Source of the DNA: an uncultured Hyphomicrobiaceae bacterium
GTDB taxonomy: Bacteria > Pseudomonadota > Alphaproteobacteria > Rhizobiales > CAMYJA01
Assembly: GCA_947258705.1 (NCBI GenBank)
Contig: CAMYJA010000004.1
Location: forward strand, 145,088 to 177,453
Length of the DNA stretch: 32,366 nt
Direction: 5' to 3'
How positions within the stretch are numbered: the first letter of the stretch is position 1; each line of letters begins with the position of its first letter. A program made the position numbers and the translations under genes. Positions 15,263 through 23,210 of this stretch are shown here, piece after piece. Below the pieces are notes generated by a model. It was not told where the DNA came from, did not search any database, and saw nothing but the letters and a program-made list of their open reading frames with translations.

Positions 15263-16132
15263 ATGTCAGACGTAATGATTGAGGTCGGTGCGCGGCCACA
15301 CTCACACAAATTCAAATATTCCATCGGCGCGCTGGCTACCGAGCCCGATCAGCATGCTGCAAGCGTACGGTCATTCCGGGGTGCCGGGTTTGGCGATGAC
15401 GATTGTGAATTTCTCTATATCGACAATTCGAAAGGGAATTCTCTTACCGCCTATGATGGATTGAATCACATACTCAACGAGGCCCGGGGCGAATACGTCA
15501 TTTTGTGTCATCAGGACGTTCTTGTCGACTTCGACAAGAGGGCGGATCTCGACCGTTGCCTTCGCGAACTCGAAGAGCGGGACAAGAGGTGGGCGGTGGC
15601 GGGAAATGCCGGCGGGGCGAAGCCAGGCGAGCTCGCCATCCGCATTACGGATCCACATGGGGTTGGGCAGAAAACCCATGATTTTCCGCAGAGGGTTTTC
15701 TCGCTTGACGAGAATTTTCTCGTGATCAAACGAGATGCCCGCCTCTCATTCTCGGCAGACCTGGAAGGATTTCATTTTTACGGCGCCGATATCTGCCTGA
15801 TTGCCGACGTTCTCGGTTACCGCTCCTATGTCATCGACTTTCATCTGAGACATTTAAGCGGAGGTAATAAATCTCCGTCATTTTTTGCGGCACGTATGGC
15901 GCTGGCGAAAAAATATGCGCGTGCTTTCCGTCCGCGTTTCGTGCAGACGAGCTGCGCACTTCTATACCTGACCGGCAGCCCGGTCGTTTCTCATCTTGAA
16001 TGGTTTGTGAGCCGTTCGGCAAAATATTTTATTCGGCTGCGCAAAACCGCCCGGGGAGCTCTGAACAGGATCATGGGATTCGTGAGGGAGAAAAAATCAA
16101 CAGGGGGGAGGCCCGATTATGGCCGTTCTTGA
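15263..16132 (+). CDS. Glycosyltransferase-like protein (Glyco_tranf_2_5 type)
   Basis: This predicted cytoplasmic GT-A glycosyltransferase of about 289 aa has a divergent N-terminus. The recognisable core is FLYIDNSKGNSLTAYDGLN followed by GEYVILCHQDVLVDFD; the CHQDV motif with its Asp takes the place of DXD in this family. RWAVAGNAGG and EGFHFYGADICLIADVLGYR follow and match GT2-like acceptor-site patterns. ATG 15263 is used with GGGA 6 bases upstream; an in-frame TTG at 15257 is less likely. The end overlaps the flippase gene by 14 bases, so the two are probably translationally coupled. Donor and acceptor are unknown. Confidence 0.75.
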   Translation: MSDVMIEVGARPHSHKFKYSIGALATEPDQHAASVRSFRGAGFGDDDCEFLYIDNSKGNSLTAYDGLNHILNEARGEYVILCHQDVLVDFDKRADLDRCLRELEERDKRWAVAGNAGGAKPGELAIRITDPHGVGQKTHDFPQRVFSLDENFLVIKRDARLSFSADLEGFHFYGADICLIADVLGYRSYVIDFHLRHLSGGNKSPSFFAARMALAKKYARAFRPRFVQTSCALLYLTGSPVVSHLEWFVSRSAKYFIRLRKTARGALNRIMGFVREKKSTGGRPDYGRS

Positions 16133-17561
16133 CGCCGTCCATCCGGGAAGGAAAATATTCGGCCAGGGGTCTGTGCTATTTTCCGGTTTCGTTGTCGCGC
16201 AAATCTGTTCGTTTTTGCGCAATGCCATGCTTGGGCACCTACTGTCCAAAGGAGATTTTGGTATCGCGGCGACGATCGCAATCACGCTGCAATTGATCGA
16301 GATCATCAGCGATCTGGCAGCTGACCGCATGATCCTGCAGGCCCCTGACGGCGATTCACCCGGGCTTATCAATACCGCCCATGTTCTACTCATTCTCCGC
16401 GGCACCCTCATTAGTGCGTGTCTGTGGTTCTCGGCGCCCGTTATCGTGCAGTTTTTCGGATTTCCGGACGCCTTGTGGGCGTTTCAATGGATCGCATTGG
16501 TGCCATTCATCAAGGGTTTCATGCATCTTGACGTGCGGCGAATGCAGCGGCATTTGGACCACAAGGGATTTGCCATCGTGGAGGCATTTCCGCAGTTTTT
16601 AGCATTAGGTCTGGTGCTGCCGTTCCTGAATATGGTCGGCGGTTACGAAACGGTGGTTTTCCTGGCGATCGTGCAAACGCTGGCGGGCGTTGCCACTTCA
16701 CATTTTCTTGCCAGGCGCACTTACGGACTTGCTTTCGACAAGGATCATATCCGCCGTTTTATCGCCTTTGGCTGGCCGATCCTGCTGAGCGCCCTGCCGC
16801 TTATCGCGGTCTATCAGGGCGACCGGATTATCGTCGGCCGATATCTCGGGATGGAAAATCTTGCCGTCTACAGCGCCGCGTTCATGCTGGCAATGGTGCC
16901 GGGGCTGTTGACGTCGAAGGTCTGCCTTTCACTTGTAATGCCGCTTTTGGCGGAGGTGCGAGACAGGGGCGAATTATTCCTGGAACGTTTCCGGCTGATG
17001 TCTGAAGGGGTGGTCATCGTCGCCAGCGCCTATGTGGTGTTCTTTGCGGTTTTCGGCGGTCACGCACTCGGATTTGCCTTTGGCAAGGATTATTCGGATC
17101 AGGGACCGGTCATCATGGTTTTGGCCATTATGTGGGGTTTGCGAATAATTCAGTCGGCACCCGGAACCGGGCTCATGTCGCTGGGCGTGACCAAGCCTAT
17201 TCTGACAGCGGGGATTGTCCGCGCATTGGCGCTATTTCCCATTCTTTACTTCGCCTCACGCGGCGTCACTCTGGAGGAGATTGCGTGGATCGGCGCAGCG
17301 GCAGAATTAGCGTCACTTGGATATGTCTGCTACGCCATGGAGCGGGTGCGCCCCGGTGCCGGGACATGTCTCTTCAAGCGCTCGGTTTTTTATCTGGCGG
17401 TCGTGTCCGGCCTGTTGATGCTCGGCGCGCATGGATGCGACGATGTTCCGCTCTGGTCGGCAAGCCTTCAAACACTGCTCGGTGTAGGCCTCGTATTGAT
17501 CATGGGATTGTATTTTTTCACATCGCTATGGCGCGCCGCGTCGAATTTGCCAGCCGCCTAG
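16119..17561 (+). CDS. Wzx-type polysaccharide flippase
   Basis: This 480-aa inner-membrane protein of the MOP/MATE-like oligosaccharide flippase superfamily moves the undecaprenyl-linked repeat to the periplasmic face. About twelve to fourteen hydrophobic segments are visible. The N-terminus (GSVLFSGFVVAQICSFLRNA, then LGHLLSKGDFGIAATIAI) and the middle (GDRIIVGRYLGMENLAVYS) are characteristic of Polysacc_synt proteins. GGGGGAGG lies 7 bases before the ATG, a strong ribosome-binding site, inside the previous gene. The 3' end is followed by a 73-bp spacer and a convergent glycosyltransferase. With the Wzy-like protein and the autokinase it defines a Wzx/Wzy-dependent pathway. Confidence 0.9.
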   Translation: MAVLDAVHPGRKIFGQGSVLFSGFVVAQICSFLRNAMLGHLLSKGDFGIAATIAITLQLIEIISDLAADRMILQAPDGDSPGLINTAHVLLILRGTLISACLWFSAPVIVQFFGFPDALWAFQWIALVPFIKGFMHLDVRRMQRHLDHKGFAIVEAFPQFLALGLVLPFLNMVGGYETVVFLAIVQTLAGVATSHFLARRTYGLAFDKDHIRRFIAFGWPILLSALPLIAVYQGDRIIVGRYLGMENLAVYSAAFMLAMVPGLLTSKVCLSLVMPLLAEVRDRGELFLERFRLMSEGVVIVASAYVVFFAVFGGHALGFAFGKDYSDQGPVIMVLAIMWGLRIIQSAPGTGLMSLGVTKPILTAGIVRALALFPILYFASRGVTLEEIAWIGAAAELASLGYVCYAMERVRPGAGTCLFKRSVFYLAVVSGLLMLGAHGCDDVPLWSASLQTLLGVGLVLIMGLYFFTSLWRAASNLPAA

Positions 17562-17634
17562 AACTCACGCCACCCAATTTGCGTGTGTTGTGCGACTATC
17601 CCCGCGATTGACTCAAATTCAGTGAATGATGCTT

Positions 17635-18879
17635 TCAGGTTAAAGGCTCGAGCTTTTTCACCCGAACCGGCACATCGCTTCTGCGCCTGATTTGCATCGC
17701 CTTGGCATAGGCATTGAGAAGGCAGGCGCGCTCATTTTCCCATATCAGCTGATCGGCCGCTCTTATTTCTCCGCGCTTGCCGAGTTCCCGGCACAGGGCT
17801 TCGTCATCGGTCAGCCGGATGAGCTGGCGGGCAAAATCGGCGGGATCGTTATTCCTTGCGACGAGGGCCGCATCACCTGCTATGGCCATGCCTTCGCCGA
17901 GATCGAACTGAACAAAGGGAATGGCGAGGCTCATATATTCAAACACCTTGTTCATGGAAATCTTGTCGTTGTAGGTATTCTTCGGATCCGGAATGGCGCC
18001 GATATCGAATGCGGAGAATGCGGCCAGCAGTTCCGTTCCGCTGAGGAAACCGGTGAATGTGACATAGTCTTCAAGGTTCAGGTTTTTCGTCATGTCCTGC
18101 AAAGCGACCAGTTCCGTGCCCGATCCGACAATGGCGCATTGAATGTCGTCGCGTTTCTGCCGGTGGACGATATCGGCCATGGCCTCGATGAGAAGGTCGA
18201 CACCGTCCTGCGCGCCCATAATTCCGACATAACCGATCAGGGTTTTACGCCCGTTTTTCAGCTCCATGGCCGGCTCGACCCTTTTGAACTTGCGGAGATC
18301 GGGGACGGAACGGACAATAAATACATTCTCGGGATCCATGCCGCCGCGCTCAATGGCGATTTTTTTGAATGTGCCGTTGGTGGCGATGGAGGTGTCCGCG
18401 GTCATGAATGTCAGGCGCTCAAGCCAGGTCAAGAGGCGGTGGAAGAATCCGCGTTTGCCGAATTTGGCCTCGAAGAGTTCGGGATTGATGTCGTGGTGGT
18501 CGAAAATGAAGGCCTTGCCGAACAGATATTTGAAAAACCCGCCGATCAGGAAAATTGTGTCGGGTGGATTGCAGGCCTGGATGACATCGAAACCATGGCG
18601 TCTTAGAACCTTGCAGGCCAGGGTAAATTCCCAGAAGAGCGCCGTGGAATATTCCAGAGCGTAGCCCAGGGCGTTTTCCGCCTCGAAAGGGAGGGGGTGG
18701 CGATAGACATGGATATTGTCGAGGCATTCATAGGATTTCGTGTACTGACCGCCTCTGGGACAGATCACGGTGACCTCATGGCCCTCGTCACGCAAGGTGG
18801 TGGCTTCCTGCCAGACACGGCGGTCGAGCGGCATGGTCAGGTTTTCGACGATAATCAGAATTTTCAGTTGCTCAGACAC
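17635..18879 (-). CDS. Family 4 GT-B glycosyltransferase
   Basis: This 414-aa cytoplasmic retaining glycosyltransferase is similar to WbuB-like enzymes. The N-terminal donor/acceptor domain begins ILIIVENLTMPLDRRVWQEA, with FDVIQACNPPDTIFLIGG and FIFDHHDINPELFEAKFG, a familiar motif set. The C-terminal domain has LIGYVGIMGAQDGVDLLIEA, YVTFTGFLSG and NDKISMNKVFEYMSLAIPFV with the conserved Glu. Translation starts at GTG 18879, with GGAAG-type sequence upstream. Eight bases overlap the stop codon of an upstream in-frame coding remnant (18872-19042), which suggests this gene was once downstream in a coupled operon. It would add one residue of the repeat unit. Confidence 0.9.
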   Translation of the reverse strand: MSEQLKILIIVENLTMPLDRRVWQEATTLRDEGHEVTVICPRGGQYTKSYECLDNIHVYRHPLPFEAENALGYALEYSTALFWEFTLACKVLRRHGFDVIQACNPPDTIFLIGGFFKYLFGKAFIFDHHDINPELFEAKFGKRGFFHRLLTWLERLTFMTADTSIATNGTFKKIAIERGGMDPENVFIVRSVPDLRKFKRVEPAMELKNGRKTLIGYVGIMGAQDGVDLLIEAMADIVHRQKRDDIQCAIVGSGTELVALQDMTKNLNLEDYVTFTGFLSGTELLAAFSAFDIGAIPDPKNTYNDKISMNKVFEYMSLAIPFVQFDLGEGMAIAGDAALVARNNDPADFARQLIRLTDDEALCRELGKRGEIRAADQLIWENERACLLNAYAKAMQIRRRSDVPVRVKKLEPLT

Positions 18880-19042
18880 GTTTTACTTCCTCACTCCAGC
18901 CCATGAGCGTTGATAAACTTTCAATGGTGCTGGCTACCCATTCGGTTTGACCGATTTTTTCACTGAGGCCAGTGTTCCACGATTTGGTAAAGATATGACT
19001 GATGCCGGTGGCAAAATGCCGGGTTGGAAAAAGTGGCGCCTG
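18872..19042 (-). pseudogene. 3' remnant of a gene once upstream of the glycosyltransferase
   Basis: On the minus strand about 56 sense codons run open between an in-frame TGA (19043-19045) and the terminal TGA (18872-18874). The peptide looks protein-like (FATGISHIFTKSWNTGLSEK, then TEWVASTIESLSTLMGWSEE), but there is no credible start codon or ribosome-binding site. Its stop overlaps the GTG start of the glycosyltransferase by 8 bases, the usual spacing of coupled genes. It begins 20 bp after the stop of the alpha/beta hydrolase gene. The simplest reading is that most of a larger gene was deleted, leaving its C-terminus. The family is not recognised. Confidence 0.4.
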
Positions 19043-19061
19043 TCAGTTCAATCGGGTTTCG

Positions 19062-19967
19062 TTACGGCAGGGAATGACGCTCGATAAATCCGATGATGTC
19101 CTCGAAAATGGGGGCGCGCCATCGCAATGGCCGTGCAATGCCCAATATGGTGTCGATATGGGCCAGGTTGGGATAGGTTTTGGCCGTCACGGGCTGCCCG
19201 GCCTTTCGGTAGTTCCGGGACAGGGTTTCGAGGTTCCAGAGGCGCACTGTCGTATCTTTCAGGCCGTGCAGCAAGAGGGCCGGCGGGGCGTTCCGGTCGA
19301 CATGGGCGGCCGGACGGGCGGAATCGGCACTGGCTGCGGTAGAGAATATATCCCTGGTGCTCGGCCATGTTGTGGGGTCGAAGGAATAAGGGCCCGAGAT
19401 GCCGATGAGCGCAGCCGGTCGCCCAATCGCGGCGTCAAGGCGGGCAAGATAGTCACCATTGAGCGCGATCATGGCAGCGCTATGGGCACCGGCGGAATGT
19501 CCCATGACGATCAACGGCCGCGACTCCGCCAGGTTTTTCCAAGCCCAGTAATAGGCCTGTGCCGCGTCCTCGATGAAGCCGGGAAAGGAGACTTCCGGAT
19601 AAGTCCGGTAATCGGGGATGATGGCCGTGATACCCCTGGAGGCAAGGGCGGCGCCGACAAAGCTGTAAATTTCACGGTTGCCGTCGCGCCAGCCGCCGCC
19701 ATAGAGAAAAAGCACGATGGGGCGTTTTTCCACGGCTGATCGACCGGTGGTGCGGTGTGTGGGGGTGTAAATGTCGAGCCGGTGGCGTGGATGAGGGCCG
19801 TAGGCCATAGTCTCGACCGCGTGGCTACCGGATTCGGAGACAAGTCTGGAAAACAGAGCCTGGGCGGCTTGGTGATTGATGAGTGCCATGGGGATTGCCG
19901 CCAGGAATATCAGTCCGAAGAGGACCGTGTATGTGATTTTACGGGACCGTGCAGTCTTTCGTGTCAT
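19062..19967 (-). CDS. Membrane-anchored alpha/beta hydrolase (esterase-like)
   Basis: This 301-aa alpha/beta hydrolase has an N-terminal signal anchor (TYTVLFGLIFLAAIPMALI), so it probably works in the periplasm attached to the inner membrane. The oxyanion-hole motif is YGGGW (Tyr89) in place of the more common HGGGW. The nucleophile Ser158 lies in GHSAG, with Asp238 in LLHGLKDTTV and His270 in YPNLAHIDT completing a triad. It resembles BD-FAE/carboxylesterase-like enzymes. The ATG at 19967 gives a clean basic start (MTRKTARSRK) for the anchor; an upstream in-frame extension to 20048 looks non-coding. It may deacylate a polysaccharide, but no substrate can be assigned. Confidence 0.85.
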   Translation of the reverse strand: MTRKTARSRKITYTVLFGLIFLAAIPMALINHQAAQALFSRLVSESGSHAVETMAYGPHPRHRLDIYTPTHRTTGRSAVEKRPIVLFLYGGGWRDGNREIYSFVGAALASRGITAIIPDYRTYPEVSFPGFIEDAAQAYYWAWKNLAESRPLIVMGHSAGAHSAAMIALNGDYLARLDAAIGRPAALIGISGPYSFDPTTWPSTRDIFSTAASADSARPAAHVDRNAPPALLLHGLKDTTVRLWNLETLSRNYRKAGQPVTAKTYPNLAHIDTILGIARPLRWRAPIFEDIIGFIERHSLP

Positions 19968-20059
19968 GCCAGGATTAATGCTGTACACAGTGCAAATATC
20001 AAGACGATTTGCTATCAATTTAAATTGTGTTGAATGCGGGGAACTCAAGGGTATTTCAC

Positions 20060-20821
20060 ATGACGGGGCTGGTCGTTCTATTTTTTCTGACGGCGCTGGT
20101 CTATGCCAGTGCCGGATTTGGCGGTGGATCGGCCTATCTGCCCCTTATGGTTTTCTGGAATGTGGATTACCGGTTGCTGCCGGCGATCGCGCTCATCTGC
20201 AACATGATCGTGGTATCGGGCGGGATTTTCAATTTTGCCCGGGCGGGTCATTTCAACTGGCGCTTCGCCCTGCCCTTTGTCCTGTTATCGGTGCCGCTGG
20301 CATGGCTGGGCGGTCAGATCGATATCGACCCCAAGACTTTTCGGCTGATATTGGGATTGGTCCTAATTTGCAGCGCCGTCATGCTGCTTCTGGACGGGGT
20401 GAAACCCGACAAGGAAATCAAGGGCAATACGGGTCTGTTCGGCAAATGGATCGGCGTGCCCATCGGCGGTGTTCTTGGCATCATAAGCGGGATTACGGGT
20501 ATCGGCGGCGGCGTGTTCCTGGCGCCCGTATTGCACGGTTTGCGTCTGGCTCCGGCGAAGGTCATCGCCGCGACGTGCAGCCTGTTTATATTTGTTAATT
20601 CAGGCGCGGGATTTGCCGCGCAGGCTCAAAAACTCGCCGGATACGGCATGTGGGAGCAGTTGCTCGATCATGCCCCGCTGTTTTTCGGCGTGCTAATGGG
20701 CGGGCTTATCGGTAATTACATTTCCATCCGGCAGATGTCGACCACATCGATCAAACGCGTAACCGCGGTTATTCTATTCGCCGCCGGGGGGCGTCTGTTC
20801 TATGAATGGATCTATCTCTGA
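20060..20821 (+). CDS. TauE/SafE-family permease (sulfite exporter-like)
   Basis: This 253-aa inner-membrane protein has about eight hydrophobic segments arranged as two TauE repeats. Conserved glycine-rich signatures appear in each half: ASAGFGGGSAYLPLM near the N-terminus and GVLGIISGITGIGGGVFLAP in the middle. Members move small organosulfur anions or related compounds across the membrane; the substrate here is unknown. The ATG at 20060 is preferred because AAGGG lies 8 bases upstream and homology starts there. It converges on a CDF exporter gene, with about 100 bp of featureless sequence between. No linked sulfur-metabolism gene is seen. Confidence 0.88.
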   Translation: MTGLVVLFFLTALVYASAGFGGGSAYLPLMVFWNVDYRLLPAIALICNMIVVSGGIFNFARAGHFNWRFALPFVLLSVPLAWLGGQIDIDPKTFRLILGLVLICSAVMLLLDGVKPDKEIKGNTGLFGKWIGVPIGGVLGIISGITGIGGGVFLAPVLHGLRLAPAKVIAATCSLFIFVNSGAGFAAQAQKLAGYGMWEQLLDHAPLFFGVLMGGLIGNYISIRQMSTTSIKRVTAVILFAAGGRLFYEWIYL

Positions 20822-20921
20822 GGCGGGGGGGAAGTCATCGAAAACAATGAAAGGGCACCACCAAAATTTACGTTCCATTCTCCCTTCGCTACGCCTCAAT
20901 GTCAGACCGAATATGATCCTG

Positions 20922-21845
20922 TCACACTTCCTGACCGTCATCATGTCCGATAGGCTGCGCGTCATCGCAAACGTGCCGGGCGCATTCCAACTCGAGCGTT
21001 GTGTGGCCGATCCCAAAGTCCTCTTGCAGCACTAATTTGACCTGACTCTTAATGGCGTCTGCGTCACTCCATGCGCCCTCCGCTATGACGATATGCGCGT
21101 CAAGCGCGTTGCGATGTTCATCCATCTGCCAGAAATGCGCATGATGAATATCGGCGACCCCGTCGACCTTATTCATGCGGTCAAGGATTTTGGTGGTTTC
21201 GACTTCAGGCGGGCTTCCCAGCATCAATATGCGGATGACCGGTATGATTTCGACGAAGGATTGCCACAGGATATAACCGGCGATCATAAGCGTCACCAGG
21301 GGGTCAACGATCCGCCAATCGTAAAGAAGGATGAGAGTGCCCGCGACGATGACAGCCACCGATCCCAGTGCATCCGCCAAATTGTGAAGGAAGGCCGCCC
21401 GGATATTGACGCTGGATTTCGACAATCTGTAGGTGAGAAGTGCCGTCGCCGTGTCAATTAGAAGAGCTATGGCAGCAATGATCACAACGAGCCAACCATC
21501 AACTCCTTGGGGCTCGATCAAGCGCATCATAGCCTCGAACAACAGGTAGAGACCGATGACAATAAGGGTTGTGTAATTCACAAGCGCCGCGACCACTTCG
21601 ACACGACCATATCCGAAGGTCATGGCCTCGTTGGACGGCCTCCGTGAAATCTTGCGGGCGCCGAAAGCGATGATCAGTGAAATTGCGTCTGACAAATTGT
21701 GAATGGCATCAGCAACCAAGGCCAGGCTGCCGGCGATGACACCACCGATGGCCTGCGCGACCGTCAGGCCGAGGTTGATGACGATGGCTATAAAAACCCG
21801 TTTGTCGCCTGCATCGGGGCTGACATGATGGTGTAGATGGCCCAT
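20922..21845 (-). CDS. CzcD-like cation diffusion facilitator
   Basis: This 307-aa CDF exporter moves Zn2+/Co2+/Cd2+-type ions from cytoplasm to periplasm in exchange for protons. A short His-containing N-terminus (MGHLHHHV) leads into six predicted membrane segments. Both metal-site motifs are intact: TM2 ADAIHNLSD (Asp46, His49, Asp53) and TM5 AAFLHNLADALGS (His154, Asp158). The C-terminal cytoplasmic domain (VDGVADIHHAHFWQMDEHRN, ELECARHVC) matches the usual dimerisation domain. The 174-bp region shared with the divergent His-rich gene presumably holds both promoters; no convincing operator was identified. It is probably the cytoplasm-to-periplasm step feeding the adjacent RND pump. Confidence 0.92.
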   Translation of the reverse strand: MGHLHHHVSPDAGDKRVFIAIVINLGLTVAQAIGGVIAGSLALVADAIHNLSDAISLIIAFGARKISRRPSNEAMTFGYGRVEVVAALVNYTTLIVIGLYLLFEAMMRLIEPQGVDGWLVVIIAAIALLIDTATALLTYRLSKSSVNIRAAFLHNLADALGSVAVIVAGTLILLYDWRIVDPLVTLMIAGYILWQSFVEIIPVIRILMLGSPPEVETTKILDRMNKVDGVADIHHAHFWQMDEHRNALDAHIVIAEGAWSDADAIKSQVKLVLQEDFGIGHTTLELECARHVCDDAQPIGHDDGQEV

Positions 21846-22019
21846 TTTAACTCCACAAAATTTGTTGTCTTGTGCTTAGTTAGAAGCTCTGTTGCTGTTT
21901 ACTCAAGAGGTTTTGTCGGGTGTCAGCCTTGAAATAATCATAAAAATGTGGGAGCTGTTGATTCGAGGCAAGAGATATGAGGTCTCTATCTGCCAGGGAA
22001 TTCGGAGACTGATTTTGGG

Positions 22020-22433
22020 GTGTTCAAGCAGGGCATGACCTTACGCAGGCTGATATCAGTGGTGATGATGATTGGGCTCATGGCAAGCCTGTTTCATCCG
22101 CTTGCCCATGCCAGTTCGCAGCACTCTCCGGATAAATCCAGCCAGCATGATAACGCATTATTGGATGAGCATGATCTGAAGCTTGCAGCTCAATTTCATG
22201 GTTGGACTAGGGCTCACACCGATCATATTGAGGACACGTCATCGCATCCTCAGGAGAACGGTTTCGTCAATTCTCATTGTGAAGTGTGTCACGTTTTCTC
22301 GCATATCTTCGCCATTAGTAGAATCGAACAACATCTGCCAGTTGCCAAATCGCAAGGGCTTGCCGGCGCAAACTCCCCTCCCATTACAGCAACTTATTTG
22401 CTGCCTGATCGTCCTCCACGTCATATCGGCTAA
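22020..22433 (+). CDS. Small exported Cys/His protein of unknown function
   Basis: This 137-aa protein has an N-terminal signal sequence (LRRLISVVMMIGLMASLFHPLAHA), so it is probably periplasmic or membrane-tethered. The mature part is His-rich, with a central HTDHIEDTSSHPQ and the motif NSHCEVCHVFSHIF, where CxxC with flanking His suggests a metal site. The layout recalls DUF2946-like proteins that accompany copper and heavy-metal resistance genes, but membership is not certain. CEVCH formally matches a haem c motif; nothing else in the protein supports a cytochrome. The GTG at 22020 has GGAGA 12 bases upstream; ATG 22035 is the alternative. It heads the rightward metal-efflux gene group. 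Confidence 0.6.
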   Translation: MFKQGMTLRRLISVVMMIGLMASLFHPLAHASSQHSPDKSSQHDNALLDEHDLKLAAQFHGWTRAHTDHIEDTSSHPQENGFVNSHCEVCHVFSHIFAISRIEQHLPVAKSQGLAGANSPPITATYLLPDRPPRHIG

Positions 22434-22729
22434 AGCCGTTTTCTCGAGCTCAATTCACACGCAAGTCTGTTTTTAAACATTCGCGCGAGAGTGCTTGTGC
22501 ACCAGCCAACGCCAGAGCTGCGATCATTTGCAGACAATGATTTTGCAGCCGGTCGAACCTGAAAGAGTGGTTTCGAGAAAAAAGGCGTCCCTGATGAGGG
22601 CGTTACTGCCGGTGGTTTCTCCCAAACACGTTTGACTTGCGGAAGGACCGCGGCCGGACCCGCTCAACTGTACACGCCAAAACACGAAATATTGAGCCAA
22701 CACCAATTGAACAGTGAAGGATCCATAAA
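22434..22729. other. 296-bp spacer, no assigned gene
   Basis: No gene is assigned between the two small His-rich genes. On the plus strand a 32-codon ORF begins at the ATG near 22537 without a good ribosome-binding site. On the minus strand about 35 codons ending close to the 22433 gene read coding-like (RFDRLQNHCLQMIAALALAG), but no start or family is evident. A TTGACT near 22631 has no matching -10. It may hold the promoter and leader of the next gene. Confidence 0.3.
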
Positions 22730-23053
22730 ATGAAAAATCTTATCAATAGCGTTAGCCTGGTAGCAGCGGCAGGCCTTGCGCTCTCTTTTGCAGGAGCGGC
22801 AAACGCATTGCCTCTTTCATCTGCCATTGAGGCTAACAACGGATTTCGTCAGGTCATCACAATTGCCGACGACAAACACATGCATAATGAAGCTGAAGCC
22901 GCCCATCACGGAGAAGAAGGTCATCAGCATAAGGCTGGCGATGAAGACGATCATCAGCGCCATGCGCAGCATGAAGGTGAAGCACCGCATCATGGCGAAA
23001 AGGGGCACGTGCACAAGGCTGGTGATGAAGCCGAAGAGCACCATGACCACTAG
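22730..23053 (+). CDS. His-rich periplasmic metal-binding protein
   Basis: This 107-aa protein has a clear signal peptide (SLVAAAGLALSFAGAANA, cleavage about residue 26). The mature part is almost wholly His, Glu and Asp, with an imperfect internal repeat: HHGEEGHQHKAGDEDDH and HHGEKGHVHKAGDEAEEHH. Such acidic His-rich chains bind Zn2+, Ni2+, Co2+ or Cu2+ weakly and reversibly, and a periplasmic buffer or chaperone for the downstream adaptor and pump is a reasonable inference. GAAGGATCC lies about 10 bases before the ATG. The GH-rich style resembles the N-terminal extension of the next protein, so the two may share an origin. No named family is recognised. Confidence 0.72.
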   Translation: MKNLINSVSLVAAAGLALSFAGAANALPLSSAIEANNGFRQVITIADDKHMHNEAEAAHHGEEGHQHKAGDEDDHQRHAQHEGEAPHHGEKGHVHKAGDEAEEHHDH

Positions 23054-23064
23054 AAGCACAAACA

Positions 23065-23084
23065 GGTCAAACTGAGGTTTGACC
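23065..23084 (+). terminator. Stem-loop between the His-rich gene and the adaptor gene
   Basis: GGTCAAAC-TGAG-GTTTGACC is a perfect 8-bp stem with a 4-base loop, 12 bases after the His-rich gene's stop and followed by AGGTTTTC. It could be a partial terminator that lowers pump expression relative to the His-rich protein, or an mRNA-stabilising end. Confidence 0.45.
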
Positions 23085-23210
23085 AGGTTTTCAACGTGGC
23101 CGCTGGCGAACCAGACCTCCTCCTACTCCGTAGAAGGTGAAGATGTTTATCCCGGCGGCCACCGAGAATTCCTCCAATCAATTTTAGTCGATTACCGAAA
23201 GAATAGAGCC

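Noticed and set aside
17692-18606. 304-aa plus-strand ORF opposite the family 4 glycosyltransferase
   Set aside because: It is an antisense shadow; all recognisable motifs belong to the minus-strand glycosyltransferase.
20822-20921. Mobile-element remnant between the TauE gene and the CDF gene
   Set aside because: No terminal repeats, target duplication or transposase-like sequence could be recognised in the 100 bp.
22020-22433. CEVCH as a cytochrome c haem site
   Set aside because: There is no axial-ligand pattern or cytochrome fold. The His-rich context makes metal binding more likely.
22434-22729. Cobalamin, NiCo or Mn riboswitch in the leader of the His-rich gene
   Set aside because: None of the conserved core motifs of these riboswitches could be found by eye.
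23101-23150. MerR-type operator before the adaptor gene (CTAC-TCC-GTAG dyad near ACCTCC and AAGGTG)
   Set aside because: There is no TTGAC-like -35 with 19-20 bp spacing to a -10, and it does not match the two CueR-type sites.
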